From NCBI GenBank assembly GCA_937873665.1, contig CALMYW010000517.1:62001-126000 (forward strand): 64,000 bases of DNA, in the 5' to 3' direction. This document shows positions 1-6,231 of this stretch, piece by piece (position 1 is the first letter of the stretch; the number at the start of each line of letters is the position of its first letter). Origin of the DNA: an uncultured Sphingorhabdus sp. GTDB lineage: Bacteria > Pseudomonadota > Alphaproteobacteria > Sphingomonadales > Sphingomonadaceae. The position numbers and the translations under genes are program-made. The notes beneath the pieces are model-generated. The model had not been told where the DNA came from and made no database searches. It saw nothing but the letters and a program-made list of their open reading frames with translations.

Positions 1-539
1 CATGCGATCCGCCTCCGCCGCCAGGGACGAAGCAGCGCCGCGACACCTTCGGGCGGGCCCAAATCATCCGGATTGTCGCGGTGAAGATGCAGGTGCGCCG
101 CCAGCCGCAATACACCCAGCCGGATCGCCTCAGGCAGTTCGGCCCATGTCAGCGCCATTCCGCCTAGACAGGCGATTTCAACGCGTCCCGCCGATTCCGG
201 CTGCATTACGCGCAGCCAGCCTTCGCCATGGGCGTCGATCTCGACCTTATAGGCATCGCTGGAAAGCGCAAAAGGCATGCCCTCTGCGGGGATACCCGTA
301 ACCGAGTTGACCATCACAACCGGTAGCACCGACAGGCGTTGCCAATGCATGCTGGCAGGGACCACCTCGCGCACATTTCTGCGCAACAGCATTTGGCCAA
401 GATAGGCTTCGGCGTGGCCAATGGCGCCAAGCAGGACGCTGCCCAACGAGGCGTCTTCCTCCTCGGTTTCAAGGCGCAAATAGGCGCGGGCCTCGTCCAG
501 CATATCGCTGTCGAGCACCACCGCATCGCGGCTGATCAT
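1..539 (-). CDS. Phage head-tail connector protein (gp6/phiE125 gp8-like), 3' end cut by the window edge
   Basis: A reading frame of 179 codons opens at the ATG at 537-539 behind a strong AAGGAG ribosome site and runs to the window edge. The last two visible bases are TG after an Ala codon, so the stop may be a TGA overlapping the next start as ATGA. The product has an acidic helical N-terminus (ISRDAVVLDSDMLDEARAYL), a central beta-rich part and a C-terminal helical stretch with RLGVLRLAAHLHLHRD. This pattern is that of small adaptor proteins joining portal to tail in siphophages and gene transfer agents. It is the downstream member of a minus-strand pair with the structural gene at 557-1174, 17 bp away. 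Family assignment is by remembered pattern. Whether it belongs to a prophage or a gene transfer agent cannot be told from here. Confidence 0.6.
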   Translation of the reverse strand, partial: MISRDAVVLDSDMLDEARAYLRLETEEEDASLGSVLLGAIGHAEAYLGQMLLRRNVREVVPASMHWQRLSVLPVVMVNSVTGIPAEGMPFALSSDAYKVEIDAHGEGWLRVMQPESAGRVEIACLGGMALTWAELPEAIRLGVLRLAAHLHLHRDNPDDLGPPEGVAALLRPWRRRRIA

Positions 540-556
540 AAATTTCTCCTTGGGAA

Positions 557-1174
557 TTAGATCGCGCGGCGACCCATCGTCGTAAGGCCGGCTTTCAGGG
601 TGACCGCAGAACCGGCCACCTCGCTACGAAATTGCAGTTGCACCGTTCCGCCGGTCACGCCGATATCGACGCGGAACCATGCGTGAACAGGCACGTTGGT
701 ATTGGCCGCTCGGACGCCGGTGGTCACCCCTGTGGTGGCATTGTCGGCGATCTGCTCGGTTGCTTGTACGGCGGATGCGCTCGAATTGATCTGGGTTTGA
801 CCGACCACTGAACCCGACGGAATATCAACCGCCAGAGCCGCCCCCGTAGTTGTGGCCGCAGATTGCAATGCACCGTAAACCTTGACCAGATAGGATGTGT
901 TGGCACTGGCAGCGAACGAAAGGCCGGTGGCGGCAGACAGCGTAGTTGTGCTGTTCGCGACATCGGCCGCAAGCTTCTGCCAGGTCCACGGATCGCTGCC
1001 ACCGCCGCCCGCCTCGCTTTGCTTGGCGGTAGGTTCATGCGCATTGGTGGCAGTTCCAACCGTCAAACGGGCTTCATCTGTGATCAGGTAGACCTCGCCG
1101 GTGCGAAGCTGGCTCGATGCAGCCGCTGCGTCAATTTGCGCGCGCGTACCGCGCTTGTGCGCGAGACTGGGCAT
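557..1174 (-). CDS. Phage structural protein (tail-fibre/decoration-like, beta-rich)
   Basis: This 205-residue protein starts at an ATG that shares one base with the stop of the short frame upstream (TGATG), so translation is probably coupled. Its first 45 residues (KRGTRAQIDAAAASSQLRTG, then VYLITDEARLTVGTA) match the short N-terminal module that starts many phage tail-fibre and tropism-determinant proteins. A Gly/Pro linker with GGGGSDPW follows, then about 130 residues rich in Ala, Thr, Ser and Val with alternating hydrophobic residues, as in beta-sandwich virion proteins. It sits directly upstream of the head-tail connector gene, which supports a virion role. The exact function (fibre, decoration or tail protein) is not determined. 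Confidence 0.55.
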   Translation of the reverse strand: MPSLAHKRGTRAQIDAAAASSQLRTGEVYLITDEARLTVGTATNAHEPTAKQSEAGGGGSDPWTWQKLAADVANSTTTLSAATGLSFAASANTSYLVKVYGALQSAATTTGAALAVDIPSGSVVGQTQINSSASAVQATEQIADNATTGVTTGVRAANTNVPVHAWFRVDIGVTGGTVQLQFRSEVAGSAVTLKAGLTTMGRRAI

Positions 1175-1248
1175 CAGAAGGTTCCACAGTCCACATCACC
1201 GACCGCGAGCGTGACGAAGGCGTTGCCTGCATCCTTGGTCCATGCCAT
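1174..1248 (-). CDS. 24-residue ORF, or the remaining 3' end of a phage gene
   Basis: An ATG at 1246-1248 opens 24 codons (MAWTKDAGNAFVTLAVGDVD to CGTF) ending in a TGA that overlaps the start of the downstream structural gene by one base. The frame stays open for ten more codons upstream of the ATG before a stop near 1280, about 40 bp from the transposase start. The tight coupling suggests this is a true gene end. The short length suggests either a very small phage protein or a gene whose 5' part was lost when the transposase region arrived. Confidence 0.35.
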   Translation of the reverse strand: MAWTKDAGNAFVTLAVGDVDCGTF

Positions 1249-1317
1249 TGACGCGTTGGCAATTATATACTTTACAAACCACGGTGATTAAGGCATAGCG
1301 ATTCCAAGGAGTTAGTT

Positions 1318-2271
1318 ATGTCTGTTTTGTCCAAGCCCTATTTCCACGATGAAGCCAAGGCTTTCACCTATTTGGAGAGCATCATCTGGTCGGAGGGCGT
1401 TGTTTGCCCGCATTGCGGCGTTGTAGGCGGTCGTGTTTATGATCTGTCGGACGTTCGCGGCAAGGCTTCCAAGAAGTCGCCGGAAGGTGCTGTTCGCCAC
1501 GGCCTGAAAAAGTGCGGTGAGTGCCGCAAGCAGTTCACCGTGAAGGTTGGCACTGTGTTCGAGCATGGCCGTATGCCGCTCCACAAGATGCTACAAGCCG
1601 TTTATTTGATGACCAGCAGCAAGAAGGGCATTTCTGCTCACCAGCTTCATCGCGTTCTGGAAATTACCTACAAGTCCGCTTGGTTTCTCGCTCACCGAAT
1701 TCGCGAGGCAATGCGCGACGGTCATCTTGCCCCGTTCGGCGGTAAGGGTGGCGACGTGCAGGCCGATGAAACCTACTACGGCAATCTTGAGGGTGTTAAG
1801 AAGGCTCCCCGCGCTGGTGGCTTCGGTCACAAGATGCGCATTGTCAGCCTGCTTGATAAGAACACCGGCAAAACCCGTTCGATCTACGCGCCCCGACTGG
1901 CAAAGGGTGAAGTCGCTCGCATTGTCCGCGAAAACGTACTTGCTGAAAGCCGTCTCGTTACCGATGAGTCCACCTACTACAAGCAGGTTGGCAAGGAATT
2001 TGACGGTCACGTTCGCGTGTTCCACGGTAACAGCCAGTATGTAAAAGACGGTGCTACCACTAACGATCTGGAAGGCTTCTTTTCGATCTTTAAGCGCGGT
2101 ATGCGCGGCGTCTATCAGCATTGCAGCGAGCGTCACCTTCACCGCTATTTGGCAGAGTTTGATTTCCGTTACAGCAATCGCCAAGCCAACGGCATCGATG
2201 ACCAATTGCGCTCCATTGAAGCGATGAAAGGCATCAGCGGCAAGCGGTTAATGTATAAGGGGGCTAACTGA
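1318..2271 (+). CDS. IS1595-family (ISXO2-like) transposase
   Basis: The 317-residue product has the order expected of IS1595 transposases. An N-terminal zinc ribbon (CPHCG at residues 30-34 and CGEC at 66-69) is followed by a helical DNA-binding region and an RNase H-like catalytic core. Candidate catalytic residues are D150 in QADETYYGN, D216 in VTDES, and the N/E then K of TNDLEGFFSIFKRG (about 249-259). The usual HLHRYLAEFDFRYSNR tail follows. A ribosome site (CCAAGGAG) precedes the ATG. Codon use is richer in T-ending codons than the chromosomal genes further right, consistent with transfer. I could not find convincing terminal inverted repeats or a target duplication, so the element boundaries are not defined and it may be a phage-borne or decayed copy. 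The frame is intact. Confidence 0.85.
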   Translation: MSVLSKPYFHDEAKAFTYLESIIWSEGVVCPHCGVVGGRVYDLSDVRGKASKKSPEGAVRHGLKKCGECRKQFTVKVGTVFEHGRMPLHKMLQAVYLMTSSKKGISAHQLHRVLEITYKSAWFLAHRIREAMRDGHLAPFGGKGGDVQADETYYGNLEGVKKAPRAGGFGHKMRIVSLLDKNTGKTRSIYAPRLAKGEVARIVRENVLAESRLVTDESTYYKQVGKEFDGHVRVFHGNSQYVKDGATTNDLEGFFSIFKRGMRGVYQHCSERHLHRYLAEFDFRYSNRQANGIDDQLRSIEAMKGISGKRLMYKGAN

Positions 2272-2390
2272 CTCTAACGGCGCCAAAAAGTCGCAGAAAA
2301 CCAAGCGGAATCGAACACGGTGGCGGACAAAGCCGCACCGGAAAACTCGCAAATCTTCTTGACATCCAGCCAATATTTTAATAATTAAAG

Positions 2391-2470
2391 TTGAGCGGTT
2401 CTTGCTTGGTGACAAACGCCCCTGGGCGTTCAATTGATAGCCAAGATTGCCAATATGGCGGACCGCTCAA
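2391..2470. repeat. Nested inverted repeats downstream of the transposase
   Basis: A 9-bp outer inverted repeat (2391-2399 with 2462-2470; TTGAGCGGT and ACCGCTCAA) encloses a 5-bp repeat (2405-2409 CTTGG with 2441-2445 CCAAG) and a 7-bp hairpin AACGCCC-CT-GGGCGTT at 2415-2430. It lies between the convergent transposase and DUF3800 genes and overlaps the DUF3800 stop region. It could be a bidirectional terminator or the end of a mobile unit; no clean T-run follows on either strand. Confidence 0.45.
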
Positions 2471-3117
2471 TAATAGTGAGTTGAGCCGTGCCGCCACAAC
2501 TCATATTCATATGTTATTCTCTTTGAGATCAAATCAAATGAACGACTATCGCCGCGTTCCCATTTGCGCTGAATTGCCCACGCGCAATAATCCGCGACTT
2601 GAAGCCAAGGATCAGACGCGGCGGGTTTGAAATCGACAAGGTAGTTAGCATTTATCAAGTTCTGCCCAACGACATCATCAATCCCGTTAGTGAACGAAGC
2701 CCGTTCCTTGCGGCTTCCAATTGATGCAGCCGTGACAACCAGAGTTTCGGTAGGGTCAACGTGGCTTGAAAGCCCATGCTTTAGATGAAAAAACCAAGGA
2801 ATCTTATAGAATCTAGCTTTACTACTACGCACCTGCGGTTGAGCTTTTGACTTTTCGCATATCGTGGCTTGAACTCTAAACTCGTGCCCTAAAATGCACT
2901 CGTAAACTTTGTCCCGCGTTGCTTGGCTGTCCGTCGTGGCATGGAAGCAATCACCAAGCTTTTCGCCTGCCATCAGCAAATCATGGCGTAAACGCATCAA
3001 GTCCACCGCCAAACTCAGGTCTGTTGTCGAGACGGTGCATATGATAAAATATCGGCTCACGTTCGGTTGTTTGTTAAAAGTAAAACAACCGGCCTCATCT
3101 GCGTAAAGGTATTGCAT
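2467..3117 (-). CDS. DUF3800 domain protein
   Basis: The 216-residue product begins MQYLYADEAG, the acidic (D/E)-rich opening of DUF3800 proteins, which are thought to have an RNase H-like fold. Later it carries LQVADYCAWAIQRKWERGD, the second conserved acidic segment (QVADYCAW) of that family. DUF3800 genes are common in phages, plasmids and genomic islands, and the biochemical role is unknown to me. The start lies only 3 bp from the start of a divergent small gene (3121-3255), so the two promoters must lie inside each other's coding sequence. It is low in GC relative to the core genes further right, in keeping with the accessory setting. Confidence 0.75.
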   Translation of the reverse strand: MQYLYADEAGCFTFNKQPNVSRYFIICTVSTTDLSLAVDLMRLRHDLLMAGEKLGDCFHATTDSQATRDKVYECILGHEFRVQATICEKSKAQPQVRSSKARFYKIPWFFHLKHGLSSHVDPTETLVVTAASIGSRKERASFTNGIDDVVGQNLINANYLVDFKPAASDPWLQVADYCAWAIQRKWERGDSRSFDLISKRITYEYELWRHGSTHYY

Positions 3118-3120
3118 ACA

Positions 3121-3255
3121 ATGGACGCCAATAAACCACAGTTAGCAAAATTCAAAGAAGCTGCTCGCAAAGCCGAAGCGGATGAAGATGAAGCTGCATG
3201 GGAAGCGCGACTAAAGAAGGTTGCTAAGCATAAGCCGGTCAAGCAAGAGGGCTAG
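3121..3255 (+). CDS. Small charged protein (44 aa), conserved-looking
   Basis: The product (MDANKPQLAKFKEAARKAEA, then an acidic patch, then ARLKKVAKHKPV) is highly charged and predicted helical. It resembles small proteins I recall from alphaproteobacterial accessory regions with the pattern KFKEAAR, an acidic DE patch, LKKxxKHKP. The ATG at 3121 is preceded at distance by AAAGG; the in-frame TTG at 3112 is an alternative start. It is divergent from DUF3800 with 3 bp between the start codons, and its last 17 bases overlap the end of the convergent gene at 3239-3901. No function can be assigned. Confidence 0.6.
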   Translation: MDANKPQLAKFKEAARKAEADEDEAAWEARLKKVAKHKPVKQEG

Positions 3256-3901
3256 TTACAATAATTTCAGCAACTGATTGACGCCCGCCCGGCTCGTTTA
3301 TGCCAACGCCACCGTTTTGTATGTCAAAAGCGATCCCTGCCGCTTGAAGTGCATTGTAAATTGCTCGTTGCGGGGGAGTTAAGTTGTTTTGATCCTGCAC
3401 CATCAACCCCACTCCACTTGGAGGGGGGTTGCCCAGACCCATGACCATCGCAGAACTTGTGGTCCATCTGGCTGCGTGAAATACCGCCGCAATACCTTGA
3501 GCTAGCGGGCGAGCGTCTGCAATGGCCGCGTCTTGTGCTATTGTTACGTGATTGCCGTGTTCGGCATCAAGTATTGCCACCATTGCTTGCCGCTGTTCGT
3601 CCGAAACTCGTCTTGGAGCTAGTGCTCTAAATCCGTCTTCAATCCTCTGCTCAAGAGCATCAAGCCGCGCCTTCGCCTGTTCAGGTGACGCGCCATCTAG
3701 CTTGTCTTTGTAGTCCTGAAGCTGTCGGTCTTGCAGATCAATGGTGCTTCTGGCGTTTTCTAATCGTGTTGCGAAAGTGTGTTTAACGGCAAGCCAAATT
3801 AGCCAGCCCGCGAACAGAAGCGAAGCGATAAACGGGACGGGGGCATCTGCCACCATCACGAATTGGTCCCGAACGCTTTTAGCGATTTCCCCAAAGTCCA
3901 T
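3239..3901 (-). CDS. Membrane-anchored coiled-coil protein of unknown function
   Basis: The start was chosen as ATG 3899-3901, which has a GAGG ribosome site about 6 bp upstream. A GTG six bases further upstream is possible. The 220-residue product has one transmembrane helix near residues 22-42 (PFIASLLFAGWLIWLAV), a Gln/Asp/Lys-rich coiled coil at about 48-95, and a C-terminal domain with a Gly/Pro-rich patch (LGNPPPSGVGLMV) and the ending GGRQSVAEIIVTSPLA. A cytoplasmic C-terminal domain tethered to the membrane is likely. I do not recognise the family. It lies in the accessory segment beside DUF3800 and converges on the small gene, overlapping it by 17 bp. Confidence 0.6.
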   Translation of the reverse strand: MDFGEIAKSVRDQFVMVADAPVPFIASLLFAGWLIWLAVKHTFATRLENARSTIDLQDRQLQDYKDKLDGASPEQAKARLDALEQRIEDGFRALAPRRVSDEQRQAMVAILDAEHGNHVTIAQDAAIADARPLAQGIAAVFHAARWTTSSAMVMGLGNPPPSGVGLMVQDQNNLTPPQRAIYNALQAAGIAFDIQNGGVGINEPGGRQSVAEIIVTSPLA

Positions 3902-3970
3902 ACCCACCTCATATCAGCGACGAACCTCGCTGGAAAGTAGTGGGTTTGTAAAAGATATAAATGCCTATTT

Positions 3971-5308
3971 TTAATGCCCCATGACCTCGCCCTCGACATT
4001 CCGAAAGTCACGTTTTGCGAGGTCCGCAGGCGAAATGAAAAAAGCTGCATTTCCAACATCGCCATACATCGTTCCCAATGCGTCGTCGGTGCATAGGTTG
4101 ATCAAGCACAGTGTTGGATCGTCGGGGTGCAGCGGCTCCTGCGCCGAAGGTGCGTGTCCCAGCATTTGCGAATATGCTAAATCGCCATAGTTCCATTCGT
4201 CAAAGCTTTGCCGCATGGCTTCATAGATCCATGCAGGGATTTTCGCAGCCCATTCCGGGTCGCCTGACCAGCTCCTAATATTGGTCTGCACGGCAAAGTT
4301 CACTGCTTTGTCATAACGCAGCGGATCGGGTGCGATGTCGGGGCGCTCCTTGTGCCATTGCATCAGCCATTCCCGAAAAGCAGCGCGATCAGCGTCGTTC
4401 GGAACCGCATCGTCCGCCTGCGCCTTGGACCGCGTCAGCCATTCGCGCGCAAGAGGTAGCTGATCTTCGCGTAGATTGTTGCGGTACCCCCCGCTTTCAA
4501 AGGTCCAAAGCAAAAGCGACGCTGCATGGCGGATGTTGATCCAGAAAAAAGGAAAGGCTGTTCCTCCGGTTTCGGCATATTCGAATAGCGCCTGTGCCTG
4601 CAGGCGATCGCCATTTATCGGCCGCTCCAGCTCAAGGCATTTCCCCGTAGATCGTTCAAAGGCTTCGAACCGTTTTGCCTGCAATACTTCCGAATAAGCA
4701 GTGTGTCGGTCGTTTTGCGCTTGCCAATCTTGAACAGGTGGTGCGCTGAAAAGCTTTTCCTTTAGGCGTTGTACCCAGTTGATCCTTACTTCGGTCACCT
4801 CTTCGAACAACTCGTCTGGCCAAGTCTCGATCCGTAATAATTGGATCGGCCATTCGACATGAAGTTTGGGCGCGTCTTCGCCTTCAAGCACCAGCCCGCG
4901 CCACGCAGGCAGAGGATAATGATTCCCTCCCGGTGTGCCGAGATCATCGGGATGCGCTCGGGGCGGTGTCAACGCAAAGGCATCGAGCGCGTAAATAACC
5001 CTCACCGCATCAGCCAGCCAATCGGGGTCGTTCCAGATTTGCTCCTCATCCTCGCGCGCAAAGAAGAACAGTACACCACGTTCAGGCAATGGAGTGCCAA
5101 AAGGAATGTCCGCACAATCGATCTGGGCGAGAAAGTGAAGCGCATTACCATGGCCGTCGCGAGGCCACTCATAATGGTCCGGAAGGCGAGGTAACCCGCC
5201 AAATTTGGAATTGGTCTTCGGTCCGCTATGCGGAGGATAAGGCCGGTGAAGCAGAACGGCATCACGCCGATGCTTGGCAACATAGTTATCGAAACTTTGG
5301 CCGTTCAA
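3971..5308 (-). CDS. DUF1963 (YwqG-like) domain protein
   Basis: The 445-residue product contains the N-terminal DUF1963 signature SKFGGLPRLPDHYEWPRD at about residues 33-50. Next come FLAQIDCADIP and GVLFFFARED, the block of these proteins in which the food-source motif is read as a beta-strand. A long region of unclear homology follows, and a final stretch (PDDPTLCLINLCTDDALGTM) resembles the end of YwqG-type proteins. The role of the family is unknown; members are soluble and often encoded by single genes. The only in-frame start is a TTG at 5306-5308, preceded by AAGGACGG, so the start is uncertain. It probably marks the return to chromosomal DNA to the right of the accessory segment. Confidence 0.65.
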   Translation of the reverse strand: MNGQSFDNYVAKHRRDAVLLHRPYPPHSGPKTNSKFGGLPRLPDHYEWPRDGHGNALHFLAQIDCADIPFGTPLPERGVLFFFAREDEEQIWNDPDWLADAVRVIYALDAFALTPPRAHPDDLGTPGGNHYPLPAWRGLVLEGEDAPKLHVEWPIQLLRIETWPDELFEEVTEVRINWVQRLKEKLFSAPPVQDWQAQNDRHTAYSEVLQAKRFEAFERSTGKCLELERPINGDRLQAQALFEYAETGGTAFPFFWINIRHAASLLLWTFESGGYRNNLREDQLPLAREWLTRSKAQADDAVPNDADRAAFREWLMQWHKERPDIAPDPLRYDKAVNFAVQTNIRSWSGDPEWAAKIPAWIYEAMRQSFDEWNYGDLAYSQMLGHAPSAQEPLHPDDPTLCLINLCTDDALGTMYGDVGNAAFFISPADLAKRDFRNVEGEVMGH

Positions 5309-5455
5309 CTTACCGTCCTTGCACGAAAATCTGTAAAGCTAAGACTTACCGCGATTTCTCGAAGGATCAACTGCTCGCGCCTTTCATCTGCAAAGCTGGT
5401 CGAACTCACACCGTCGAAAAAACCAGCGGCATCACATAAACTGTACCAGACTGAC

Positions 5456-6094
5456 TCAGCCCAATCCGAGCATCTTGCGTTCGCGCGGGATCCAGGTCGC
5501 GAAGCCCGGGCGCGCGTGGATTGCGGCGAGATAAGCGGTCAGTTTCGGATAAGCGGTGGGATCAGGCACAATCCCGCAATGCGCGACGTTCACAAAGGGG
5601 CTGGCAACCGCTATATCGGCGAGCGTCAACCGGTCACCTACCAGAAAGCCGGACGCGGGAATGATGCGTTCCAGATAATCATAGATCGGCACCATATCGG
5701 CTTCGCCCTGTTTGGCGGCTTCCTCATCCCCGGGTTTGCCCATGAATTTGGGCGAGACGACACGGTTGAAGAAAATCTTGCCGCCTGCGGTGGTGACAAT
5801 CGTATCGGCAAATTCATCGAACCATACCGTCCGCGCACGGTCGGCAGGATCCGCCGGGATCATCGCAGGCTCTGGCTGCTTGGCCTCCAGATAGATGACA
5901 ATCGCCGATGAATCCGAAATCGTGAAATCGCCATCGCGAAAGCCCGGCATTTTGCGGAACGGGCTGCAAGCGGCAAAGTCCGGATTGGGATCCCCCATGC
6001 CGACGGGCACCAGTTCGATTTCCATCCCCTTTTCAGCGGCAAAGGCCAAAACCTTGCGGACATAGGGGGAGAGCGGCGCGCCATAGAGAATCAT
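5456..6094 (-). CDS. Glutathione S-transferase family protein
   Basis: The product (about 212 residues) begins with the thioredoxin-fold module MILYGAPLSPYVRKVLAFAA, the glutathione-binding N-terminal half. It continues with SSAIVIYLE at about 65 (glutathione gamma-Glu contact), then the all-helical C-terminal domain with LTLADIAVASPF. Length and motif order fit bacterial soluble GSTs that conjugate or reduce electrophiles in the cytoplasm. The start at 6094 has an AAGGATG ribosome site at good distance; the ATG at 6103 is the longer alternative. It is divergent from the DUF2339 gene with about 130 bp between. Confidence 0.85.
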   Translation of the reverse strand: MILYGAPLSPYVRKVLAFAAEKGMEIELVPVGMGDPNPDFAACSPFRKMPGFRDGDFTISDSSAIVIYLEAKQPEPAMIPADPADRARTVWFDEFADTIVTTAGGKIFFNRVVSPKFMGKPGDEEAAKQGEADMVPIYDYLERIIPASGFLVGDRLTLADIAVASPFVNVAHCGIVPDPTAYPKLTAYLAAIHARPGFATWIPRERKMLGLG

Positions 6095-6231
6095 AACCAT
6101 CATCCTTCGCTGGAATTTCCTGCCGCGTTGTTTGCCATATCAGTTGCGCTTTGCAACCAGTACGTCGAGCGCGCTTGCCAATCGTGACGAAGCAGGTAAG
6201 CCTTTGATCCTGAACCGCCATGGGGGATGCG

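Noticed and set aside
1..1248. Full gene transfer agent cluster
   Set aside because: Only a connector and one structural gene are visible; the order upstream of the connector does not show a capsid gene, so GTA or prophage cannot be separated.
2278..2375. Lys/Arg-rich plus-strand frame after the transposase (NGAKKSQKTKRNRTRWRTK)
   Set aside because: It has no ATG, GTG or TTG start and no ribosome site; the basic composition alone does not support a gene.
2391..2470. Possible integron attC site
   Set aside because: The nested repeats lack the conserved GTTRRRY/RYYYAAC core sites at the ends, and no integrase or cassette array is near.
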